Shown here: positions 52,388-60,910 of the stretch, piece by piece
Layout of the letters: each line of letters starts with the position of its first letter
Numbering within the stretch: position 1 is the first letter of the stretch
Assembly (NCBI GenBank): GCA_963801105.1
Contig: CAWDDH010000003.1
Coordinates: forward strand, 3,720,001-3,784,000
From: JAENVU01 sp963801105
GTDB lineage: Bacteria > Actinomycetota > Acidimicrobiia > IMCC26256 > JAENVU01
Length of the DNA: 64,000 nucleotides
Direction: 5' to 3'
Made by a program: the position numbers and the translations under genes
The notes under the pieces: generated by a model
The model's input: only the letters and a program-made list of their open reading frames with translations
Told to the model about the DNA's origin: nothing
The model's database searches: none

Positions 52388-53545
52388 TCAGCCCAGCGTG
52401 GCGAGCTTCGCGATCGCGTCCTCCAGCACGTGCCGCTGCTTGCAGAACGTGAAGCGCACGAGCGAGCGACCGGCGTCGGAGTCATAGAAGACCGAATTCG
52501 GGACCGCCACGACGCCGGCGCGGGCCGGGAGCGCCCGGCAGAACGCGAGCCCGTCGGTCTCGCCCAGCGGGGTGACATCGACCGTCACGAAGTACGTGCC
52601 GCGCGGCGGGAAGACCCTGAACCCGACGTCGGCGAGCCCGGTGACCAGCAGATCGCGACGGGCACCGAGATCGGCCGCGAAGTCGCGGAAGTACGTGTCG
52701 GGAAGCCCCAACGCGGTGACGACCGCGTGCTGGAACGGCGTGCCGTTCGTGTACGTGAGGAACTGCTTGACGGTCCGGACCGCGTCGAGCAGTGGCGGCG
52801 CAGCGCACGCCCATCCGATCTTCCAACCGGTGAAGGAGAACGTCTTGCCGGCGGACGAGATCGTCACGGTGCGGTCCCGCATGCCCGGAAGGGTCGCCAG
52901 CGGGACGTGCTCGGCGCCGTCGTAGGTCAGGTGCTCGTACACCTCGTCGGTCACCGCGACGAGGTCGTGCTCGATGCACAGCGCGGCGATCTGGTCCAGC
53001 TCGGCGCGGTCGAACACCTTCCCGGTCGGGTTGTGAGGCGAGTTCAGCAGGAGCAGCCGGGTCCGGGGACCGATGGCCGCTCGGAGCGCCGCGACGTCGA
53101 AGTGATAGTCGGGGACGTCGAGCGTGACGACCCGGCGGTCCGCCCCGGCCAGCGCGACGCAGGCGGCGTAGGAGTCGTAGTACGGCTCGAACATCACGAC
53201 CTCGTCACCCGGTTCGCAGAGCGCGAGCACGGTGGCCGCGATCGCCTCGGTCGCGCCCGCCGTGACCAGGACCTCGGTGTGTGGGTCGTACCACAGGCCG
53301 TACTGGTGCTCCTGGTGGCGCGCGATCGCCGCGCGGAGTTCGGGGATTCCCGGACCGGGCGCGTACTGGTTGTGCCCGGCGCGGATGGCCGCGACCGCGG
53401 CGTCGGCGATCGACGCCGGACCGTCCGTGTCGGGGAAGCCCTGGCCGAGGTTGACCGCCCCCGTCGCCACGGCGAGCGCCGACATCTCCGCGAAGATCGT
53501 CGTTCCGAACCCCTCGAGCCGCGACGCGAGGAGCCGCTCAGGCAT
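52388..53545 (-). CDS. PLP-dependent aminotransferase (class I/II)
   Basis: 385 residues. VNLGQGFPDTDGPASIADAA, GHNQYAPGPGIPELRAAI, VTAGATEAIAATVLALCEPGDEV, LLLNSPHNPTGKVF (Asn-Pro motif), VTDEVYEHLTYDG and the PLP lysine in SSAGKTFSFTGWKIGW. This is the pattern of kynurenine-oxoglutarate and N-succinyldiaminopimelate (DapC-like) transaminases; which one cannot be fixed. The stop and the DUF3054 start are close (8-base overlap), so co-transcription with the sulfatase group is likely. Confidence 0.92.
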   Translation of the reverse strand: MPERLLASRLEGFGTTIFAEMSALAVATGAVNLGQGFPDTDGPASIADAAVAAIRAGHNQYAPGPGIPELRAAIARHQEHQYGLWYDPHTEVLVTAGATEAIAATVLALCEPGDEVVMFEPYYDSYAACVALAGADRRVVTLDVPDYHFDVAALRAAIGPRTRLLLLNSPHNPTGKVFDRAELDQIAALCIEHDLVAVTDEVYEHLTYDGAEHVPLATLPGMRDRTVTISSAGKTFSFTGWKIGWACAAPPLLDAVRTVKQFLTYTNGTPFQHAVVTALGLPDTYFRDFAADLGARRDLLVTGLADVGFRVFPPRGTYFVTVDVTPLGETDGLAFCRALPARAGVVAVPNSVFYDSDAGRSLVRFTFCKQRHVLEDAIAKLATLG

Positions 53546-53942
53546 CGACGGAGGTCCGCCGGCGGACGAGGAGCGCGATCCCCCGCCAACCGAGCGTGAA
53601 CGCCGACAGCACCACCATCGCTACGAGCGAGAACGTCGAGAAGACCGGTCGCCCGGTGAGCCACCGCAGCGGACCTCCCACGAGGACCGCGATCACGACG
53701 GTGCCGAGCACCCGTCCGGGCCAGTCCTCGGCATCCACGTACAGCCGGGTGACCAGCCCTCCGACGACGAAGCCGACCGCGAGCGGCCACCAGACCGTGA
53801 GGTACCAGACGATGCCGCCGGACTTGCCGTGGTCCGCCTTGCCGAGCGCCGCGAACACGAGCACGCAGAGCCAGTCGGCGAGGAGCGGCGCGATGGCGCG
53901 CCGGTCGAATCGCGCGGAGGTCGCCGGTCGAACCTCGGTCAC
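53538..53942 (-). CDS. DUF3054 membrane protein
   Basis: 134 residues with four hydrophobic spans. APLLADWLCVLVFAALGKADHGK near the start is the DUF3054 signature (D...VLVFAxxGRxxH). Function unknown. Its ATG overlaps the sulfatase TGA by four bases, and its end overlaps the aminotransferase start. Confidence 0.85.
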   Translation of the reverse strand: MTEVRPATSARFDRRAIAPLLADWLCVLVFAALGKADHGKSGGIVWYLTVWWPLAVGFVVGGLVTRLYVDAEDWPGRVLGTVVIAVLVGGPLRWLTGRPVFSTFSLVAMVVLSAFTLGWRGIALLVRRRTSVDA

Positions 53943-55450
53943 CCGACACCTCCGACCACGGACTTGGCCGGGTACTTGCCGAAGCTGGCGAAGTGCTGGC
54001 TCAGGCCGGCGGTGAAGGCGTCGAGGTAGGGGATCTTGCGGATCATGTAGGAGTGCTGCTCCTTCGGATCCAGGTACAGGTTGTACAGCCGGGAGTAGGT
54101 GTACTTCTGCGTCACACCGCTGAACCCACCGGAGCTCTGGAGATCCCGGTCGTCGTCGGAGGTGGAGGCGAGCATCATCTTGTACTCACCGCACCGCACT
54201 GCGGAGAACGTCGTGCCGAGCCAGTAGTAGAGGTACTTGCGGTTCGACGGCGTGTCGTCACCGAGCAGGAACGAGGTCTGGTCGACGGCGTCGAGATAGC
54301 GGTCGTCGGGAATCGCGTCGGAGGCGCCCGCGAGCCGCAACAACGTCGGGTACCAGTCCATGAGCGAGAAGAGACCGTCGGTCGCCGACCCGGGCTCGAC
54401 CATGCCCCGCCAGTACAGGACCCCCGGGACCCGTTGGCCGCCTTCCCAGGTGCTGCCCTTGGCCGAACGGAACGGCGAGTACGCGCTGTCGGGCCAGGTC
54501 TCCATCTCCGGCCCGTTGTCGGAGGTGACGAAGATCATCGTGTCGTCGAGCTGGCCGGTCTCCTCGAGAGTTGCCACGAGCCGGCCGACGATGTCGTCGA
54601 GTTCGACGATGGAGTCCTTGTACGGGTGCTTCGACGGGGACTTCCCGAGGAAGTCGGGATGCGGGTAGTTGTCGAAGTGCGTGCCCCGGGTGCAGTGGTA
54701 GAGGAACCACGGCCGATCGTCCCGGGCCATGCGCTCGATGTACTGCTGGGAGTACTTGCACCACATGTCGTCGAGCAGCGCGAGCACCGGGATCGTGACC
54801 TCCTCGACCTCCTCGACCTCACCACCCTTCTCGGCGTGGACGAAGCACTTGCTGAACGGGGCGTTCTCGATCCAGCGGGTGCGCTCTTCGCTGTAGACGA
54901 TCTCGGGGAAGAAGTACGGGTCGCGCCACTCCGTGTACATGTCCGAGACCGAGAGGAAGCCGTAGAAGTCGTCGAAGCCCACGTTCTGGGGCTGGGACTC
55001 GCGGTTCTCCCCCATGTGCCACTTGCCGACCGCCTGGGTCGCGTACCCGGCCTCGCTCAGCAGCGCCGCGATCGTGATCTCACCTTGGAGCCCACCCGCC
55101 TCGCCGTACATCGGCGGCCGCATGAGCCCGTGCCGCATCGGGAGCCGGCCGGTCATGAGCGACGCGCGCGACGGCGTGCACGAGGGCTCCGAGTAGCAGC
55201 TCGTCAGGAGCTTGCCGTCACGGGCGAGCCGGTCGATGTTCGGGGTCGGCGCACCGACGGCCACGCCCCCGCCGTAGCAGCCGAAGTCGCCCCACCCGAC
55301 GTCGTCGAACACGACCATCAGCACGTTCGGGCGCTTCGTGCGGGCCGCGAGCTTGGCGTCGACGGCAGCCTCGGCCTCCGGGAACCGGAAGTGCGGTTCG
55401 AGGTGGTCGGCGTCCTGCACCGTCGCCGCGGTGATCGGATCGTGGGCCAT
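53939..55450 (-). CDS. Arylsulfatase-type sulfatase (formylglycine-dependent)
   Basis: 503 residues. NVLMVVFDDVGWGDFGCYGG holds the first calcium aspartates. C91 in SEPSCTPSRASLMTGR is the Cys of CxPSR that is oxidised to formylglycine. AVGKWHMGE holds Lys-His, and FVTSDNGPEMETW the later Asp-Asn metal pair. No signal peptide, so it seems cytoplasmic or exported by another route. It cleaves sulfate esters. A formylglycine-generating enzyme is not in the window. ATG 55450 is chosen because GAGGAG lies five bases upstream; the GTG at 55456 is too close to that site. Confidence 0.92.
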   Translation of the reverse strand: MAHDPITAATVQDADHLEPHFRFPEAEAAVDAKLAARTKRPNVLMVVFDDVGWGDFGCYGGGVAVGAPTPNIDRLARDGKLLTSCYSEPSCTPSRASLMTGRLPMRHGLMRPPMYGEAGGLQGEITIAALLSEAGYATQAVGKWHMGENRESQPQNVGFDDFYGFLSVSDMYTEWRDPYFFPEIVYSEERTRWIENAPFSKCFVHAEKGGEVEEVEEVTIPVLALLDDMWCKYSQQYIERMARDDRPWFLYHCTRGTHFDNYPHPDFLGKSPSKHPYKDSIVELDDIVGRLVATLEETGQLDDTMIFVTSDNGPEMETWPDSAYSPFRSAKGSTWEGGQRVPGVLYWRGMVEPGSATDGLFSLMDWYPTLLRLAGASDAIPDDRYLDAVDQTSFLLGDDTPSNRKYLYYWLGTTFSAVRCGEYKMMLASTSDDDRDLQSSGGFSGVTQKYTYSRLYNLYLDPKEQHSYMIRKIPYLDAFTAGLSQHFASFGKYPAKSVVGGVG

Positions 55451-55529
55451 GCACACTCCTCAGCGGTCGGGCCGGTCCGCCGGGCATCGTTTCACGCTCA
55501 CCCTCCGGCGGGCCACACCGGGCGATGCG

Positions 55530-55979
55530 TCATACCCGGAACCGCTGGACGGGCCCCTCCTCGTTGGCGAGCTCGGTGAACGGAACCGGGATCGTCCGCC
55601 GCCAGAACGCGGTCGCGCCCGCGTTCTCGAACTGCTGACGCGTCTGCCACTCGCCGGGGAACCGGGCGAAGACGGCCCGGGCCGCGTCGGTGCCCACTCC
55701 ACCTCGGCGGTACTTGCGCAGCACGAAGAACTCGGCCATGTCGTGCGGATCGCCCGACCGCACCAGCGCGAAGCCCGCGAGCTTCCCGTCGATCCGGAAC
55801 AGGAAGGCGTGCCGGTCCGGCTCGGCCCAGTACCGGTCGAGAAACCGCCACCCGAACGTGCCGTCGTCGCCGACGTCGGCACCGGTGCGCTCGGAGAAGT
55901 CGTGCGCGTACAGCTCGAGGAGCCGACCGAGCACCGGCTGCTCGGCGGGCATCGCCGGATCGACCGCGAGGGAGCTCAC
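55530..55979 (-). CDS. GNAT family N-acetyltransferase
   Basis: 149 residues. Motif A: EFFVLRKYRRGGVGTDAARAVF (RRGGVG is the acetyl-CoA pyrophosphate loop), preceded by KLAGFALVRSG. C-terminal QFENAGATAFWRRTI is typical. Acetylates an amine of unknown identity. GTG 55979 overlaps the Ogt stop by four bases, so it is coupled to the alkylation-repair locus. Confidence 0.85.
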   Translation of the reverse strand: MSSLAVDPAMPAEQPVLGRLLELYAHDFSERTGADVGDDGTFGWRFLDRYWAEPDRHAFLFRIDGKLAGFALVRSGDPHDMAEFFVLRKYRRGGVGTDAARAVFARFPGEWQTRQQFENAGATAFWRRTIPVPFTELANEEGPVQRFRV

Positions 55980-56466
55980 GCGTCGATCAACCGACCCTGG
56001 GGCTGCTCGAGGTCGAGCAGCCGCTGCTTCCACGCCAGCCCGCCCCCGAACCCGGTGAGCGAGCCGTCGGCGCCGATGACGCGGTGGCACGGCACGATGA
56101 TCGCGATCGGGTTCTGGCCGTTGGCGGCACCCACCGCGCGAGCGGCACCGGGCCGGTCGACCCGCTTGGCGAGCTCCCCGTAGGAGATCGTCTCGCCGTA
56201 CGGGAATCCGCGCGGAGCTGCGCCCACACCTCGAGCTGGAACGGGGTGCCCTCCGGCGCGAGCTCGAGGTCGAACTCGTGGCGCGTCCCGGCGAAGTACT
56301 CGTCGAGCTGGGTGACGACGGGATCGAGCGCCGCGTCATCGCGCTCCCATCCCGGCTCGACCGGCGGGCGGCCGGCGACGAAGTGCAGGCGCACGACCCG
56401 GCCGGCGTCGTCGATCGCGAGCAGCAACGGGCCCTCCGGACCCTCGTAGATCCGGTACTTCGTCAC
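55976..56466 (-). pseudogene. ogt: Methylated-DNA-protein cysteine methyltransferase (Ogt/AdaB), frame-broken
   Basis: N-terminal domain from GTG 56466 (VTKYRIYEGPEGPLLLAID...) runs to FQLEVWAQLR. Then GFPYGETISYGELAKRV, GAANGQNPIAIIVPCHRVIGADGSLTGFGGGL follows in another frame. PCHRV contains the methyl-accepting Cys, and the Asn and the helix-turn-helix are in place. The break at 56209-56214 (CGCGCGG) is repaired by dropping one CG (QLRGFPYGET). It repairs O6-alkylguanine by suicidal transfer. There is no stop codon between the AlkA reading and this start, so a natural AlkA-Ogt fusion is possible. Confidence 0.8.
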
Positions 56467-57931
56467 GGTCTCGTCTCCTCGTCGGATGACGGGGGCGAGT
56501 GACGCCCAGAGATGGGCGTTCGCGTACGCCCGCCAGGGTCGCCAGGCCTCGGCCCGGGCGAGCACGGCGCGCGGCTCGGCGTCGAGCCCGCACGCGACGA
56601 GCGCGCGGCGGATGCCGAGGTCGGTCGGGAGGAACGCGTCCGGGTCGCCGACCGCGCGCATCAGGACGTACTCGGCGGTCCAGGGGCCGATCCCCGGCAG
56701 CGCGACGAGCCGGCCGCGCAGCTCGTCGCGGTCGGCGCCGGGGTCGATCACGACGTGGCCGTCGGCGATGGCGGTGGCGGTCGCGATCAGCGCCCGGCCC
56801 CGGGCACGGGGCATCGGAAGATCCTCCGGGGTCAGCGCCGCGATCGCCGCGGCGTCCGGGAACCGGCGGGTGACCGAGCCGACGGCGGCGTCGAGCGGTT
56901 TGCCGATGCGGGCCGCGATCCTCCCGACGATCGTGCGGGCCCCGGCGACCGAGACCTGTTGGCCGACGATCGCGCGCGTCACCAGCTCGGTACCGTCCGG
57001 GTGGCCCGGCACGCGGAGACCCGGGCGGGCGGCGACGAACGGTGCGAGCACCGGATCCCGGCCCAGCGTGGCATTCACGGATTCCGGATCTGCATCGAGG
57101 TCGAACAGGCGGCGGGTGCGCGCCACCGCCGCGGTGAGGTCCCGCAGGTCGTCGAGCCGGTAGGCACCGGTCACGTGGTCCGTCGCCGGGCGTGATCGGT
57201 GATGACGCCGGAGCCGTGCGGCAGGTCGAGCGACCGGCGGTACGCGCCGTCGGTCACCTCCTCGATCCCGGCGAACGGCACGAAGCGCGAGGAACGCGAG
57301 CACGCCCGCCGGCGTCGAACGGCGTGCGCACTGCGAGCCGCACGACCACGTGGCCGGGCTCACTCGTCGGCGCGGTCCCGGCCCGGAGCGACGACGGCGT
57401 CACCGCGAACACGTCGCGGATCGTGTCGTTGAACTGGCGGATGCTGGCGAAGCCGGCGGCGAACGCGACATCGGCGAAGCGCAGGTCGGTCGTCTCGATG
57501 AGCACGCGTGCCGTCTGCGCGCGCTGGGCCCGGGCGAGCGCGAGCGGTCCGGCCCCGACCTCGGCGACGAGCAGGCGGTGGACCTGGCGCTCGCTGTACG
57601 CGAGCCGTTGCGCCAGGCCTCCGACGCCATCGCGGTCGACGACGCCGTCCGCGATCAGACGCATGGCCCGCGCGACGATGTCGCCGCGCGGGTCCCACTC
57701 CGGCGAACCGGGCGACGCGTCGGGCCGGCACCGTTTGCACGCGCGGTAGCCCGCCTTCTGCGCGGCGGCCGCCGTGGGGAGGAACTCGACGTTGCGGGCG
57801 AAGGGCGTCCGGGCCGGACAGCTCGGGCGGCAGTAGATGCCGGTGGTCTTCACGGCGGTGAAGAACCAGCCGTCGAAGCGAGCGTCCTTGCTCTCGACCG
57901 CTCGCAGGCAGGTCTCGACGTCGGGGGTCAC
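56467..57931 (-). pseudogene. Ada regulator-AlkA DNA glycosylase fusion, frame-broken three times
   Basis: From GTG 57931: an Ada zinc domain (FFTAVKTTGIYCRPSCPA, YRACKRCRPDASP; four Cys, methylphosphotriester acceptor), then an AraC helix-turn-helix (GLAQRLAYSERQVHRLL, ADVAFAAGFASIRQFNDTIRD). An AlkA glycosylase domain follows (TELVTRAIVGQQVSV, LPGIGPWTAEYVLMRA with catalytic Asp in DAFLPTDLGI). Between AraC and AlkA the chain moves through three frames: FDAGG, then VLAFLA, then FVPFAGIEEVTDGAYRRSLDLPHGSGVI, then DHVTGAYRLDDL. Breaks lie near 57302, 57289 and 57182. All domains are conserved, which argues for sequence error or very recent decay. It senses and repairs alkylated DNA. Confidence 0.8.
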
Positions 57932-58026
57932 CCGAGCACCATCGCAGACCTGGTGGGGCATTGCTAGCGGATTTCGGACATCGCGGTACCGCGGGTGCCC
58001 CGAAGTGGTGCGCACCGCTCCGGCAC

Positions 58027-58079
58027 GATCCCCGTCCCGCCGGACTCGCCGATTCCGGGTCCGGCGGAGGAACGGGATC
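58027..58079 (+). promoter_or_regulatory. Two-stem structured leader before the P-loop protein gene
   Basis: CCGCCGGAC (58037-58045) pairs perfectly with GTCCGGCGG (58059-58067). Outside it GATCCC-GT (58027-58035, one bulged C) pairs with ACGGGATC (58072-58079). Eighteen bases separate it from the ATG at 58098. It may regulate translation or bind a protein as DNA. Confidence 0.4.
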
Positions 58080-58097
58080 CGGTGGGAAGCTCGACGC

Positions 58098-58757
58098 ATG
58101 GCGCCCGCACTGCCCAGCCTGGTCCTCTTCGAAGGGTTGCCCGGGTCGGGCAAGACGACGACTTCACACGAGGTGGTCACCTTGTACGCGGCGCGGGGGG
58201 TCGCGTACGAGTGGACGTCCGAGGAAGACAAGGATCACCCGTTCTTCGGTCCCGAGGTGTGGCGGCTCCACCGCCGGTCGGACTACGACGAGATCTGTCT
58301 TGCTCGCTGGCAGCACGTCGTCGACTCGTGTGAGGGGCGGGGCTGGGTGCTCGACGCGTGCGCGATGCAGAGCACGGTCCGGTTCATGTTCGAGCAATGC
58401 TGGAGCTTCGAGCGGATTGCCGGGTACTGGCGGCGGTTCGAGGACGTCGTCGCGCCCATCGGCGCGGTCCACGTCTCCATCGCGCCCGGCGATCCCGAGG
58501 CGTTCGTCCGGCTGCACACGATGAACGTCCGGGCCGGCGTGTGGCCGAAGATCGCTCGACACGTCGAAACCACACCCGCGGGCCAGAGGCTCGCGGCGGC
58601 GGGATGCGACGCCGTCGCCGTCGAGTTCTGGGTCCGCTCCAGCGAGCTGTGCAACGAACTTCATGACCGCTCTCGCCTACCGGTGTTCGTGCTCGACCCG
58701 GGCGACGGATGGGTTCACGCCGCCCACGACGTCATGGGTTGGCTCGGTGCTCGATGA
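58098..58757 (+). CDS. P-loop NTPase, small kinase-like protein
   Basis: 219 residues. Walker A FEGLPGSGKTTTSHEVV at 11-27. Downstream RGWVLDACAMQSTVRFMFEQ may be the Walker B region, and VHVSIAPGDPEAFVRLHTMN the lid. The layout is that of nucleoside/shikimate-type kinases or AAA_33-like proteins acting on small molecules. The substrate is unknown. GGGAAG is the only ribosome site in range. Divergent from the Ada locus. Confidence 0.75.
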   Translation: MAPALPSLVLFEGLPGSGKTTTSHEVVTLYAARGVAYEWTSEEDKDHPFFGPEVWRLHRRSDYDEICLARWQHVVDSCEGRGWVLDACAMQSTVRFMFEQCWSFERIAGYWRRFEDVVAPIGAVHVSIAPGDPEAFVRLHTMNVRAGVWPKIARHVETTPAGQRLAAAGCDAVAVEFWVRSSELCNELHDRSRLPVFVLDPGDGWVHAAHDVMGWLGAR

Positions 58758-58837
58758 GACGCAATCGTGCTCGGCCACGCCCGGAGCTCCCGACTGCGTC
58801 GGAGGTCATGAGCGGTCGCCGGGGAGCATCGGCGGAG

Positions 58838-58851
58838 CGTTCCGCGGAACG
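58838..58851. promoter_or_regulatory. 14-base perfect palindrome CGTTCCGCGGAACG
   Basis: Lies 73 bases upstream of the acyl-CoA ligase start. Even-length self-complementary sequence of the kind bound by homodimeric regulators. A second palindrome follows at 58878. Confidence 0.4.
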
Positions 58852-58877
58852 TCCCAGGATCTTCCAGCGCCCCTGAC

Positions 58878-58889
58878 CCCGGTACCGGG
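58878..58889. promoter_or_regulatory. 12-base perfect palindrome CCCGGTACCGGG
   Basis: Lies 35 bases upstream of the acyl-CoA ligase start; center-to-center distance to the previous palindrome is about 39 bases. The two could be paired operators. Confidence 0.35.
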
Positions 58890-58923
58890 AATCCGGAGGA
58901 ACGGGGGCTGCAAGGATCGGGCC

Positions 58924-60378
58924 GTGCTGCTCCACGACGTGCTCGCCGACGCGGCGCGGCGCGTGCCCGACACGCCGGCGGTGATCACCGAGGCCGAGAC
59001 GGTCACGTTCGCCGAGCTGGCCGAGCGGGTGGCCGCCCGGGCGACGCGGATCTCGGCCCTCACCGGGCCGGGGGACCGCGTGGCGGTCCTCGCGCAGAAC
59101 CGGATCGAGTACGTGGAGCTGTACTACGCGGCACCGCTCGCGGGTCGCGTGCTCGTGCCACTCAACCACCGACTGCACCCCGAGGAGTGGCGCCAGACCC
59201 TCGACGCGTCGGGGGCACGCCTCGTCTTCGGCGACCGGGCGTTGCTGGACCGACTCGACGCCGACGGGCCGCGCTCGATCGCGTTCGACGACGAGCTGCC
59301 CCCCGAGACCGCGGGATCGTTCGCCCCTCCGGCCCGTGACCCCGACGACGTCGCATGGCTCATCGGGACGAGCGGCACGACGGGTTCGCCCAAGCTCGCG
59401 ATGCTCTCGGACGCGAACCTCCTCGCCGCGGTGGACGCGACGTTGCCGGCGCGCCCGGTCGGCAAGACCGACGTGCTGCTCACGCCGTTCCCGCTGTGTC
59501 ACGTCGCGGGGTACAACGTGTTCGTCCTCCACCGGCGGGCGCGACCGATCGTGCTCCAGCGCACGTTCGACGCGGTCGGGCTCACCCGGCTCGTCGCCCG
59601 GCACCGGGTGACGATGCTCTCGCTCGCGCCGACGATGATCGCGATGCTGCTCGATCATCCCGACGTGGACGACGCGGATCTCACCACCGTGCACGCGCTC
59701 GGGTACGGCGCATCGCCGATCCCCGGGACCGTGCTGCGGCGGGTGATCGACCGGTGGGACTGGGACTGCTCCCAGGGGTTCGGGATGACCGAGCTCGCGG
59801 GCAACGCGCTCTTCCTCGGGCCGGAGGAGCACCGCCGCGCCGCGGCCGGCGACGACCGTCTGCTCGTGGCCGCGGGTCGGCCGTCGCCCGGCGTCGAGGT
59901 CCGCGTCGGCGAGCACGACGAGCTGCTGATCCGTGCCCCGCAGGTCATGATCGGGTACTGGCAGGACCCGGATGCGACTACGACGGCGCTCGGCGACGGT
60001 TGGCTCCACACCGGCGACGTCGCCCGGATCGACGACGACGGGATCGTCACGATCGTCGACCGCAAGAAGGACGTGATCGTGAGCGGCGGCGAGAACGTCG
60101 CGTCCCGCGAGGTCGAGGAGGTCCTGCACACCCATCCGGCGGTCGGCGACGTCGCAGTGATCGGTATCCCCGACCCACGGTGGGGGGAGCAGGTCTGCGC
60201 GGTCGTCGTCGCACGCGAGGAAGTGGACGCGGCCGACCTCGTCGCGCACTGTCGGGCGCAGCTCGCCGGCTTCAAGTGCCCGCGCCGCGTCGAGTTCGTG
60301 GACATACTCCCGCGCAACGCGTCGGGCAAGATCCTGAAGCACCGCCTCCGCGCCGAGTTGGCGGGTGCAGCCGACTGA
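58924..60378 (+). CDS. AMP-dependent acyl-CoA ligase (ANL superfamily)
   Basis: 484 residues. ATP motif WLIGTSGTTGSPKLAMLSD; substrate motif LGYGASPIPGTVL and QGFGMTELAGNALFL; hinge GDGWLHTGDVARIDDDGIVTIVDRKKDVIVSGGENVAS; catalytic lysine in LPRNASGKILKHRL. It activates a carboxylic acid (fatty, aromatic or sterol side chain) to its CoA thioester by an adenylate. GTG 58924 follows AAGGATCGGGCC. It heads a run of same-strand genes up to the amidohydrolase. Confidence 0.92.
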   Translation: MLLHDVLADAARRVPDTPAVITEAETVTFAELAERVAARATRISALTGPGDRVAVLAQNRIEYVELYYAAPLAGRVLVPLNHRLHPEEWRQTLDASGARLVFGDRALLDRLDADGPRSIAFDDELPPETAGSFAPPARDPDDVAWLIGTSGTTGSPKLAMLSDANLLAAVDATLPARPVGKTDVLLTPFPLCHVAGYNVFVLHRRARPIVLQRTFDAVGLTRLVARHRVTMLSLAPTMIAMLLDHPDVDDADLTTVHALGYGASPIPGTVLRRVIDRWDWDCSQGFGMTELAGNALFLGPEEHRRAAAGDDRLLVAAGRPSPGVEVRVGEHDELLIRAPQVMIGYWQDPDATTTALGDGWLHTGDVARIDDDGIVTIVDRKKDVIVSGGENVASREVEEVLHTHPAVGDVAVIGIPDPRWGEQVCAVVVAREEVDAADLVAHCRAQLAGFKCPRRVEFVDILPRNASGKILKHRLRAELAGAAD

Positions 60379-60403
60379 ACGAGCACCGCGAAGGAGATCG
60401 AAG

Positions 60404-60910
60404 ATGGAACAGTGCGAGGTCTGTGGGTTCGCGTGGGCCGCGGTGACACCGGAGGAGACCGCACGCCGGCTGCGCGCCGTCGCCGCCGACGTCCACGGAG
60501 TGTTCGCCGGCGTCGGTGACTGGATCGGCGCACGTCCGGACCCGGAGACGTGGTCGGTCCGGGAGTACGGCTGCCACATCCGCGACGTCCTGCTGAACCT
60601 CCGCGACCGGGTCGTGCTCGGCGTCGCCGAGGACAACCCGCATCCCCACCCGATGCACGCACAGGTCCGGCTCGAGATCGGCATGTACCGCACCGAGGAC
60701 GCCGCCACGCTCGCCCGCGAGATCGACGGCGCCGCGCAACTGCTCGCCCGGACCGTCGACGCGCTCGACCCCGACCGGCTCGCCCGACCGATCTTCTACC
60801 CCTACCCCCGGCCCGAGACCCGCTCCGTCGGCTGGGTGGCGGCGCAGGCGCTCCACGAGGCCGAGCACCACCTCGACGACATCCGCCGCGCGGTCGCGAT
60901 TCGTGCCTGA
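60404..60910 (+). CDS. DinB-like protein with N-terminal CxxC
   Basis: 168 residues. MEQCEVCGF places a CxxC at the very start. The rest is a four-helix DinB-type bundle with SVREYGCHIRDVLLNLRDRV and AAQALHEAEHHLDDIRRAV, giving the His residues of the metal site (H in CHIRD, H in HEAEHH). The family includes thiol-dependent enzymes. AAGGAG seven bases before ATG 60404. It overlaps the dioxygenase gene by eight bases. Confidence 0.82.
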   Translation: MEQCEVCGFAWAAVTPEETARRLRAVAADVHGVFAGVGDWIGARPDPETWSVREYGCHIRDVLLNLRDRVVLGVAEDNPHPHPMHAQVRLEIGMYRTEDAATLAREIDGAAQLLARTVDALDPDRLARPIFYPYPRPETRSVGWVAAQALHEAEHHLDDIRRAVAIRA

